The notes beneath the pieces are model-generated. The model worked only from the letters and a program-made list of their open reading frames with translations. It did not search any database and had not been told where the DNA came from. From Oscillospiraceae bacterium (GTDB lineage Bacteria; Bacillota; Clostridia; Oscillospirales; Ruminococcaceae): 49,640 nt of DNA. Position numbers and translations under genes: made by a program. Shown here piece after piece: positions 43,086 through 49,640 of the stretch; position 1 is the first letter of the stretch; every line of letters begins with the position of its first letter. Location of the stretch: assembly GCA_030533325.1 (NCBI GenBank), contig JAUNJJ010000013.1, positions 1 to 49,640 on the forward strand. Direction: 5' to 3'.

Positions 43086-44201
43086 TTATTTGAAGTACAT
43101 AAAAAGCTGGCACTTAATCATGCCGTTATAAAGTTTTCTTCTCTTGTCTGCAGGTCTTCCGAAGAATTTTTCAAAATCTTCATGAGGAGAAATGATGTAG
43201 TATGTGTTTCCGTTGCCTTTTCTGAATTTTTTCCCCATGATTCTGTAAAGATTTTCAGCTTCCTTAAGTTCAAGCATACGTTCACCGTATGGAGGGTTAC
43301 ATATTACTGTGGCATTTTCCACTTCTTCAAAGTTTATGATATCACCTTGGTATGCTGTAAGCTTTGAAGCAACTCCGGCCTTTTTGATATTGTCATTCGA
43401 GAGCATTACACATTCATTGTCAATGTCGAAGCCTTTTCCGATAAACTCTGTATTCTTTTTTACAAGTGATATTGCACGCTTTCTTTCTTGGGACCAGATG
43501 CTGCCATCTGAGATTTCCCAGCGTTCAGCAGCGAACTTCCTGTTTAGTCCGGGTGCTATTCCGAGTGCCTTGAATGCAGATTCGATGAGGAAGGTACCGC
43601 TTCCGCAGAACGGATCACATACAAAGCTGTTTTCACGTACATGTGCAAGATCGATTATACCTGCAGCAAGGGTTTCCTTGATAGGTGCAAGGTTTGAATT
43701 CCGGCGGTAACCTCTTTTATGAAGTCCGGTTCCGCTTGTATCAAGGTAAACGGTTACAACATCCTTCATAATTCCAAACTGAATCTGATGAACTGCACCG
43801 GACTCTTCGAGCCAGTTTACGCCGTATTTTTCCTTCATGCGTTCAACGGCTGCTTTTTTTATTACTGACTGACAGTCAGGAATACTTTTAAGCTTTGAGT
43901 TGAGAGAATATCCTTTGACAGGGAAAGCTTCATTTTTTCCTATGAATTCTTCAAAAGGAATATTTCTGACACCCTGGAAAAGATCTTCAAAGGAATATGC
44001 TTTGAATTCGGCGAGCTGTATCAGTACTCTTTCTGCAGTTGAGAAGCAGATATTCGCTCTTGCAATTATGCTGAGGTCACCTTCAAATGTTACGCGTCCG
44101 TTATCCGCAGTGACATTTTCAGCACCTATTTTTTTAGCTTCAAAGCTAAGCACACTTTCAAGACCGAAGTGACAGGGGCAGGCGATTTTATATTTATTCA
44201 A
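43086..44201 (-). CDS. THUMP-domain class I SAM-dependent RNA methyltransferase (RlmL-N/YpsC-type)
   Basis: A 371-residue protein that probably methylates a guanine in 23S rRNA. The N-terminal THUMP region (about 1-155) is followed by the family linker SGTGLHKRGYRRNSNLAPIK and a Rossmann methyltransferase with the SAM loop FVCDPFCGSGTFLIES and the catalytic NPPYGER motif. Its length matches the stand-alone Gram-positive group (YpsC-like) rather than the fused E. coli RlmKL. The start is TTG at 44201, with AAGGA in the usual position; no ATG alternative exists nearby. It is first gene of an operon with the sensor diguanylate cyclase. The exact target base is not shown by sequence. Confidence 0.92.
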   Translation of the reverse strand: MNKYKIACPCHFGLESVLSFEAKKIGAENVTADNGRVTFEGDLSIIARANICFSTAERVLIQLAEFKAYSFEDLFQGVRNIPFEEFIGKNEAFPVKGYSLNSKLKSIPDCQSVIKKAAVERMKEKYGVNWLEESGAVHQIQFGIMKDVVTVYLDTSGTGLHKRGYRRNSNLAPIKETLAAGIIDLAHVRENSFVCDPFCGSGTFLIESAFKALGIAPGLNRKFAAERWEISDGSIWSQERKRAISLVKKNTEFIGKGFDIDNECVMLSNDNIKKAGVASKLTAYQGDIINFEEVENATVICNPPYGERMLELKEAENLYRIMGKKFRKGNGNTYYIISPHEDFEKFFGRPADKRRKLYNGMIKCQLFMYFK

Positions 44202-44263
44202 AAAAACACATCCTTAAAATCTATTGAAAAACTTAGTTTAATGTTTCGTATACATACTCTTAT

Positions 44264-44292
44264 ATTATAGCACATATCTGATTGTTTGTTAA
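44264..44292 (-). promoter_or_regulatory. Promoter of the methyltransferase-diguanylate cyclase operon
   Basis: Minus-strand TTAACA (44292-44287), 17 bases, TATAAT (44269-44264), with TGC before the -10. It shares TTAACAAACA and TGTGyTATAATA with the promoter at 46920-46948. Confidence 0.75.
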
Positions 44293-44315
44293 TAGATATC
44301 TGAAAATTTTTTCAC

Positions 44316-44349
44316 AAAAAAATGCTCCGAAAATAACTCGGAGCATTTT
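44316..44349 (-). terminator. Terminator of the first penicillin-binding protein gene
   Basis: AATGCTCCGA and TCGGAGCATT (44321-44330 with 44338-44347) form a stem extended by A/T pairs. Read leftward it is followed by TTTTTTTG. Confidence 0.9.
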
Positions 44350-44367
44350 GTGGTATATACTGTATTT

Positions 44368-46863
44368 TTAGTTTGCTTCTGACGGATCCTTGAAGTAACC
44401 CATCTCACCGTTTGAGCATCTGATTGCGTAAACTGTATCACATTCAGGGAAATCGTTACCGGATGCATGTTCATTTGCGTAGGCACCGAATACATTTCTC
44501 CAGATTCCTGCTGAGTTAGCGTTCTCAATTGCCCATTCGTTTGTACCCTTATCGTAACCAATCCATATTGCAGAAAGATAATCAGGTGTAAGACCAACAA
44601 ATGAAATATCACGCCAGTTTTCAGATGTACCTGTTTTGCCGACAACCTGTGTGTTCCAGAGCTGTGCACTTGTACCTGTACCTGCCCTTACAACGTTTGC
44701 AAGCAGTTTGTTCATGATGTAGGCTGTTTCTTCACTTACAGCCTGTTCACCCACGCGGTTTTCATTATCGATGATAGTTTCACCCGTTGTAACATCTATA
44801 GCCTTGCTTATAATACTTGCCTTGTAGTACTTGCCTCCGTTACCGTACGGCATATAGGCATTTGCAAGATTTATAACGCTCGGACCTGTATGTGTGGCAC
44901 CTACGCAAAGCGGTGCGTAGTCGATATCCCATTCAGGATCAAGGTCAAGATGGAGTTTCTGTGTGGCAAAGTCAAATATTTCTTTTCCGAGGAAGTTGCC
45001 GTTGTTGTATACAATCTGTGCAGGCAGTGTATTGATAGACTGCTTGAGGAAGTATGATACAGGATATGTTCCTCTTGAAGGAGCGCCGTCATAGTTGTCA
45101 GGCCAGTACTGTTCACCCGGAATGGTGTATTCAGGGAGATACTGATCGGTGAAATATGTGTTGTATGTTATAAGTCCGCTTTCAATACCGTATCCGTATG
45201 TTGTAACCGGTTTTATAGTAGAACCCGGCTGACGTCCGCCCTGATATGCAGCGTTAAAACCGAGATTTGAATCCTTGACACCGAGCTTGCCTTCAAGACC
45301 GAGGATGTGTCCCTTGTAGTCCATTACAGCAATTGCAGACTGTACAAGTTCACCTTCCGTATCAAGTGATTCAGGGAAGTAGTACCAGTCCTTGTAAGTA
45401 TCATCAAGATGAGCCTGTACATCACGGTCTGTTGTAAGATAGAGCTTGTAACCGCCGGTGTTAAACATCCTGATACCCTCTGCTCTGTCTTCAAGTTCAT
45501 ATTTTTCAACAAGATAATCAGCGAATTCATAAAGGGCAGTTTCAACAGGCCATGGGATGATTTCCGGATTTTCAAATTCTTCATCACTCTCTGTGAGCTT
45601 TTTGTATGTCGGATGTTTCTTCTGGAATTCAGGCATTGTTGTGAGGAGAATTTCTTCGTTCATTGCCTCTTCATATTCATCAGCTGAGATAACTCCGAGT
45701 TCAAACATCTTGTAAAGACAGATTTCTTTTCTTTCCTTGTTGTATTCGAAGTCAACTGTAGGATTAAAGTCGTTTGGTGCCTTTGGTATGGCTGCCAGCA
45801 CAGCAGCTTCTGCAACAGTAAGTTCAGTGGCTGATTTTCCGAAGTAACCTATAGATGCAGCTTCTATTCCGTACATATGGTAGCCGTCTATTCCGCTGAA
45901 GTAAATTTCATTGAGATAAGCTTCAAGAATATCATCTTTAGTGTAGTTCTTTTCAAACTTCATGGCTTTGAAGATTTCTCTCATCTTTCTGTCCCATGTC
46001 TTCTCATCATCCTTTGTTACAGTTTTGATGAGCTGCTGTGTAATTGTTGAACCGCCGTATATGTCACGGTGAACACCAATCTGGTTAAGTGCAAGGTTCA
46101 GGATAGCACCGGCCGTTCTCTTGTAGTCAACACCTTCATGTGAGTAGAAACGTTCATCTTCGATACTTACAAAGGCAAACTTAACGTGAGCAGGGAGGTT
46201 TTTAATGTCGCATGGAAGTTTTACGTTATGTGACTGAGGGGTTACTTTGTAAACAAGTTCATATTCCTCCGTTTCCTTGTTCATCTCATAGATATATGAT
46301 GCAAAGCTCTGTTTGAATTCATCAAGTTTAACTGTTTCAGTTGTATCCATATAGTTTAGCAGGTATACACCGACAACGGTTCCTACTATTGTACCTGTCA
46401 GTATAAATACGAGGAAAACTGAGAACAGGGCGGTCCCTATAAGTGAAAAGAACTTTTTAAGTGTGTACAGTGTGACGTAGAGATTTCTTGTTTTTTTGTC
46501 CTTTGGTGGTTCACCACCGTAAAATTCCTTGCGTCTGCGCTCTTTTTTTAACTTTCGTTCTTCAGCAAAGTCATAAAAAATTTCCCTGTACTGTTCAACA
46601 ACCTCTGTTTTCATATCAGAGAGTCTTTCCTTTACCTTTGAAGAGAAAGAAGATTTTTCTTCAGGTTCCTGTACCGGTTCTCTCATTCTGAATGCTTTTT
46701 CTGTTTTGTTGTCCTTTTCCGGAGAGGATGATGATTCACCTGCATTCTGAGATGGTGTTTCTTCGGGTGTGAGATCATCGAGCACATCTCCGGTGCTTTC
46801 TATTTCGTCGATTAACCTGTCAATGTAATCATCGGAAAGTTTTTTGTTTTCTTTATTATTCAT
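44368..46863 (-). CDS. Class A penicillin-binding protein (transglycosylase/transpeptidase) with long cytoplasmic N-terminus
   Basis: An 831-residue peptidoglycan synthase. About 137 charged cytoplasmic residues, including a basic EERKLKKERRRKEF stretch, precede one membrane helix (about 138-167). The GT51 transglycosylase has SIEDERFYSHEGVD (catalytic Glu) and GGSTITQQLIKT. The transpeptidase has QPGSTIKPVTTYG (nucleophile Ser, Lys), the SIN motif in SINTLPAQ, and KTGTSENWRD. It polymerises and crosslinks glycan at the outer membrane face. ATG 46863 is chosen because AAGGAGCTC lies just upstream, inside the longer frame. A close paralogue lies 177 bases upstream on the same strand with its own promoter. 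Confidence 0.96.
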   Translation of the reverse strand: MNNKENKKLSDDYIDRLIDEIESTGDVLDDLTPEETPSQNAGESSSSPEKDNKTEKAFRMREPVQEPEEKSSFSSKVKERLSDMKTEVVEQYREIFYDFAEERKLKKERRRKEFYGGEPPKDKKTRNLYVTLYTLKKFFSLIGTALFSVFLVFILTGTIVGTVVGVYLLNYMDTTETVKLDEFKQSFASYIYEMNKETEEYELVYKVTPQSHNVKLPCDIKNLPAHVKFAFVSIEDERFYSHEGVDYKRTAGAILNLALNQIGVHRDIYGGSTITQQLIKTVTKDDEKTWDRKMREIFKAMKFEKNYTKDDILEAYLNEIYFSGIDGYHMYGIEAASIGYFGKSATELTVAEAAVLAAIPKAPNDFNPTVDFEYNKERKEICLYKMFELGVISADEYEEAMNEEILLTTMPEFQKKHPTYKKLTESDEEFENPEIIPWPVETALYEFADYLVEKYELEDRAEGIRMFNTGGYKLYLTTDRDVQAHLDDTYKDWYYFPESLDTEGELVQSAIAVMDYKGHILGLEGKLGVKDSNLGFNAAYQGGRQPGSTIKPVTTYGYGIESGLITYNTYFTDQYLPEYTIPGEQYWPDNYDGAPSRGTYPVSYFLKQSINTLPAQIVYNNGNFLGKEIFDFATQKLHLDLDPEWDIDYAPLCVGATHTGPSVINLANAYMPYGNGGKYYKASIISKAIDVTTGETIIDNENRVGEQAVSEETAYIMNKLLANVVRAGTGTSAQLWNTQVVGKTGTSENWRDISFVGLTPDYLSAIWIGYDKGTNEWAIENANSAGIWRNVFGAYANEHASGNDFPECDTVYAIRCSNGEMGYFKDPSEAN

Positions 46864-46919
46864 TGATGAGCTCCTTTCAGAAGCAAATAATAAAAATTTA
46901 TATTTTTGCAATTAAAACT

Positions 46920-46948
46920 ATTATAACACAGATAATACTGTTTGTTAA
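46920..46948 (-). promoter_or_regulatory. Promoter of the first penicillin-binding protein gene
   Basis: Minus-strand TTAACA (46948-46943), 17 bases, TATAAT (46925-46920), with TGT before the -10 (extended -10). Confidence 0.75.
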
Positions 46949-47040
46949 GATATTTTCATTGAAAAGGATTTTATTTTGTCATAAATGATTTAAAAAAAGA
47001 GAAATACAGAAATGATTTGTGCACTTTAACCAGTGCGATA

Positions 47041-49230
47041 CTAATGTGTGGAAGTCTTAACTAAATTATGGTTAAGGTCACATTTTTCTGTTTTATCCTG
47101 TTTGTAAAAGCCCTGACCTCCGGAAGGACAGTTTTTTCCGGCAATTTTTCCGGATTCAGCACAGTAGGTGCATATTTCCACAGTTTCACACTCAGGAAAT
47201 TCAGCATCTGATATTACAGAATCTGCATAGTTCCCGAATATATTTTTCCATATAGCTGCAGCAGAAACGTTATGAAGGGCGGGGGAGGATGAATTTTCGT
47301 ATCCTGCCCAGACTGCTGATACATAATCCTCAGTAAGTCCTGCAAAAAGAATGTCACGATAGTTTTCCGATGTTCCTGTTTTACCTGAAAGTTCTTTGTT
47401 CTGAAGTTTTGCCGGTTTTCCGGTTCCCTGCAGAATTACTTCCCGAAGGAGCTTTCTCATTATAAATGCAGTTTCCTCACTGATAACCCGTTCGCCCTTT
47501 CGGGTATCGTTTTCAACATATATTCTGCTTGATGTGGAATCTTTTATTCTTTTAAGAATATGTGCCTTGTAATAGTATCCGCCGTTTCCGAAAGGCATAT
47601 ATGAATTTGCAAGATTCAGCAGAGAAGGACCTGAGCCGGTTGCTCCGAGGCTGAGCGCTGCAAGGGTAATATCAGTTTCAGGATTAAGATCGAGTTTCAT
47701 TTTATCATGTGTGAAATTAAATACATTTTCAGTTCCGAACATATTGCACAGCTGTGCAGGGACTGTATTGAATGATTCAGCTAAAAGCTGCCATACAGGA
47801 TACTGATTACCAGAATATTTTCCGTTATAGTTTACAGGCCATTCACTTTCCCCGGCAACTCCGGCCGGAAGGGGAGAATCAGTAAAAATGTCAGACCATG
47901 TAAGCAAATCATTTTCTATTCCGTAAACATAGGCGGTAAGCGGCTTTATCGTTGATCCGGGCTGCCTTCTTGCATCTGTTGCATTGTTCCAGCAGAAGGA
48001 TGTGGTTTTCGGACCAATTCCGCCGCAGATGCCCTTTATCTCGCCCTTATAGTCAAGCACTACTGCGGCTGCCTGCACCTGTTCAGCATGTTCCTCACCG
48101 TTTTCATCAGTATAGTAAGCATAGTCTTCAGGGAAAAAAGTGTAGTCAGACATGTTCCTTTCAAGTTCAGCCTGTACATTTTCATCTATGGTAAGGTACA
48201 GTTCATATCCGCCGTTCCTGAATTCCTGCATTCCTTCTTCGCGGCTTATATCCTTGTAGTCACAGATAAAGTCGCAGAATTCCTGGAGAGCTGTGTCAAT
48301 TGCCCAGCTCGTTACTTCGGGATTTTCAAAATCATTGCCGTATTCAGACAGTCTTATTTCCGGTTCGTCACCGGGATGTACAAAATGCATTTTTTCAGTT
48401 TTCGATTTTTCATATGTATCTGCTGAGATATATCCGGATTCAAACATTTTTCTGAGACAGTAAAGCTGACGTTCACGGTTTCGTTCCGGATTTTCAAGGG
48501 GATTTCTAAGGGAGGGATTCTGAATCAAAGCTGCCAGACAAGCCGCTTCAGCCGGTGTAAGTTCAGCTGCTCTTTTGCCGAAATATCCTGCGGCAGCAGC
48601 CTCAATGCCGTACATATTACACCCGTCCTCTGTTTGTCCGAAGTAAATGACACTCAGATATTTTTCGAGTATCTCTTCCTTTGTATAGTGTGTTTCAAGG
48701 CTTACAGCACGTGAAATTTCACGAAGTTTCCGGTCAACAGAAACCTCATCGTCAGAGGTAAGATTTTTAACAAGCTGCTGAGTAATTGTCGAACCTCCTC
48801 TGACTTCACCTGAATTTATAAAACCGGCAGTACGCAGAACTTCCTTTGCTACGGCAATGGAGGTGGCTGTTATGTCTATACCTTCATGTTCATAAAACCG
48901 CTCGTCCTCTATGCTGATAAATGCATTTTTCACATAGTCCGGAATTGTGTTTATATCAGCTTCGACGCAGACATTTCCGGTGTAGGGTGTGGCTTTATAA
49001 ATAATATCATATTCACCGGTTACAGAGTTTAGACTATAAATATATGATGATTTTTCCTTTTCCGGTTCCGTGATGGTGATTTCAGAGACGTTTTCAAGCT
49101 TTTCAGATGCCTGAAAAACTGCAACGATTGAAAATACCACTGCACTTACAAGAAGAATCAGGGAAATTGAGAAAACGGAAGCAAGGGTAAGCCAGATTAA
49201 TTTTGCAGCTTTGCCTGTTTTTTCTTCCAT
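47041..49230 (-). CDS. Class A penicillin-binding protein, second paralogue
   Basis: A 729-residue peptidoglycan synthase with the same order as its neighbour but a cytoplasmic N-terminus of only about 9 residues. Membrane helix about 10-38. GT51: SIEDERFYEHEGID and RGGSTITQQLVKN. Transpeptidase: QPGSTIKPLTAY, SFNTVPAQ and KTGTSENYRD. All catalytic motifs are intact. The C-terminus has an extra Cys-bearing tail (CTYCAESGKIAGKNC) not seen in the neighbour, which may form disulfides or bind metal. The ATG has no ribosome site of its own. It lies 2 bases after the stop of a 20-codon ORF that does have one, so translation probably depends on coupling or reinitiation. Confidence 0.95.
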   Translation of the reverse strand: MEEKTGKAAKLIWLTLASVFSISLILLVSAVVFSIVAVFQASEKLENVSEITITEPEKEKSSYIYSLNSVTGEYDIIYKATPYTGNVCVEADINTIPDYVKNAFISIEDERFYEHEGIDITATSIAVAKEVLRTAGFINSGEVRGGSTITQQLVKNLTSDDEVSVDRKLREISRAVSLETHYTKEEILEKYLSVIYFGQTEDGCNMYGIEAAAAGYFGKRAAELTPAEAACLAALIQNPSLRNPLENPERNRERQLYCLRKMFESGYISADTYEKSKTEKMHFVHPGDEPEIRLSEYGNDFENPEVTSWAIDTALQEFCDFICDYKDISREEGMQEFRNGGYELYLTIDENVQAELERNMSDYTFFPEDYAYYTDENGEEHAEQVQAAAVVLDYKGEIKGICGGIGPKTTSFCWNNATDARRQPGSTIKPLTAYVYGIENDLLTWSDIFTDSPLPAGVAGESEWPVNYNGKYSGNQYPVWQLLAESFNTVPAQLCNMFGTENVFNFTHDKMKLDLNPETDITLAALSLGATGSGPSLLNLANSYMPFGNGGYYYKAHILKRIKDSTSSRIYVENDTRKGERVISEETAFIMRKLLREVILQGTGKPAKLQNKELSGKTGTSENYRDILFAGLTEDYVSAVWAGYENSSSPALHNVSAAAIWKNIFGNYADSVISDAEFPECETVEICTYCAESGKIAGKNCPSGGQGFYKQDKTEKCDLNHNLVKTSTH

Positions 49231-49232
49231 AG

Positions 49233-49295
49233 CTAAACAGCGGAACTGTCCACTTTCTGAAAAATATCATTTTTCGGATTAAAATAATTTCCCAT
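49233..49295 (-). CDS. 20-codon ORF upstream of the second penicillin-binding protein; possible remnant of an AAA-ATPase-like gene
   Basis: A minus-strand ORF beginning MGNYFNPKNDIFQKV and ending in TAG two bases before the next ATG. It has an excellent ribosome site, GGAGG at 49308-49304, 8 bases before the ATG. The peptide resembles the N-terminus of the AAA-ATPase-like/PD-(D/E)XK protein family common in Ruminococcus and Clostridia (recalled pattern MGxYLNPxNxxFxxxxNSxIYVDK); the match stops after about 15 residues. It may be a decayed stub of such a gene now serving as a leader that delivers ribosomes to the penicillin-binding protein start. Family resemblance is from memory, not a search. 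Confidence 0.5.
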   Translation of the reverse strand: MGNYFNPKNDIFQKVDSSAV

Positions 49296-49338
49296 TTCCC
49301 CGTCCTCCGTGCAGTTTTGGTTTTATAATATTTATTGT

Positions 49339-49367
49339 ATTATAACATAATTTGTATGATACTGCAA
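49339..49367 (-). promoter_or_regulatory. Promoter for the 20-codon ORF and second penicillin-binding protein
   Basis: Minus-strand TTGCAG (49367-49362), 17 bases, TATAAT (49344-49339), with TGT before the -10. The transcript would begin near 49332, about 37 bases before the small ORF. Confidence 0.72.
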
Positions 49368-49377
49368 GGCGGGGAAG

Positions 49378-49476
49378 ATGTGGAAAAATTTTTTCGGTGC
49401 ATTTATGATTTTCAGAACACTGAAAATTCTGCAGTCTCAGGTGAGCCGTCTGCAGGAGTACAGTGTTGACTGGTGA
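49378..49476 (+). other. Possible 32-residue small ORF, divergent from the penicillin-binding protein
   Basis: ATG 49378 is preceded by AAGGCGGGGAAG and opens a 32-codon frame (MWKNFFGAFMIFRTLKILQ...) ending 10 bases before a terminator hairpin. The first half is hydrophobic, the second amphipathic. A weak TATGAT at 49355-49360 could drive it. It may be real or chance; I have no family match. Confidence 0.25.
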
Positions 49477-49486
49477 AATAAAACAG

Positions 49487-49529
49487 CAACCGCACATTTT
49501 CCGGAAAGGGAGATGTGCGGTTGTTTATT
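49487..49529. terminator. Terminator hairpin near the right edge
   Basis: CAACCGCACAT (49487-49497) pairs perfectly with ATGTGCGGTTG (49513-49523); TTTATTT follows rightward and TTTTATTT leftward. It could end a minus-strand gene entering from the right or the small plus-strand ORF. Nothing else is recognised between 49231 and 49640 apart from the entries listed. Confidence 0.75.
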
Positions 49530-49555
49530 TGTGATGAGAAGATTATGGATAATAT

Positions 49556-49640
49556 TTAGCTTTTTATCCGTGTCGCTCTGGAAATTCCTGCAACTTTCAT
49601 TGGATTATAAAAAGTAAAATATCGTATTATCTGTATTTCG
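49556..49640 (-). other. Possible C-terminal end of a minus-strand gene running off the window
   Basis: A minus-strand frame is open from the window edge to TAA at 49558-49556, about 27 codons ending in VAGISRATRIKS. It lies 33 bases before the hairpin at 49487-49523, as the end of a gene should. The stretch is short enough to be open by chance, and I recognise no family. Confidence 0.3.

Noticed and set aside
47022-47038. Hairpin GTGCACTTTAACCAGTGC region as terminator of the second penicillin-binding protein gene
   Set aside because: The stem is only 5 bp and no U-run follows on the minus strand.
49279-49497. Minus-strand open frame of 72 codons near the right edge
   Set aside because: It spans the terminator hairpin and the promoter at 49339-49367 and has no ribosome site.
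1-49640. CRISPR arrays, tRNA/rRNA genes, prophage or insertion sequences
   Set aside because: No regularly spaced repeats, cloverleaf-like genes, transposase or phage structural genes were seen on either strand.

Overview
The window looks like a chromosomal segment of a cellulolytic, anaerobic Gram-positive gut bacterium of the Ruminococcus type (Clostridia, Oscillospiraceae). This rests on a low-to-moderate G+C content, AAGGAGG-type ribosome binding sites and a T-box leader. It also rests on two secreted proteins ending in type I dockerin modules (a GH9 cellulase and a papain-family protease) and on a membrane Na+-decarboxylase module. The species call is inference. I saw no tRNA, rRNA, CRISPR array, prophage or intact insertion sequence.

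Left part (1-6,770): a two-gene Fe-S assembly operon of the SufC/SufB type (SMS-like) with a small metal-binding-type protein. A convergent operon encodes the gamma and beta subunits of a Na+-pumping decarboxylase. Next comes a large PAS-GGDEF-GAF-histidine kinase-receiver protein.

6,880-17,010: a six-gene operon that mixes parts of two transporter types. It has two sugar-type ABC permeases, an HlyD-type adaptor, an orphan MacB-type periplasmic core protein, a solute-binding lipoprotein carrying a large N-terminal propeller-like region, and a second lipoprotein with only the propeller-like part. No ATPase is encoded. This is one of the two strongest candidates for an undescribed system.

17,030-20,880: a T-box-controlled pheST operon with a TTC (Phe) specifier.

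20,900-27,050 (minus strand): an operon of a dockerin-bearing C1 protease, an OmpR-type regulator and a sensor kinase. The kinase has a very unusual extracellular region (PWxN repeats, poly-Asp, Pro/Glu-rich).

27,120-35,370: the glycolytic genes pgk-tpiA-gpmI, a GH9 cellulase with a structured 5' leader behind tandem promoters, and birA.

35,370-49,640 (mostly minus strand): an Hsp90-like ATPase coupled to a 776-residue protein of unknown function (the other strong candidate system); a zinc-ribbon/SH3 membrane protein; an rRNA-type methyltransferase followed by a GGDEF protein with a LacI-like sensor; and two adjacent class A penicillin-binding proteins. The second of these is preceded by a 20-codon ORF that resembles the N-terminus of a large clostridial AAA-ATPase-like family. 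A short dispersed repeat occurs at 6,772 and 20,908.
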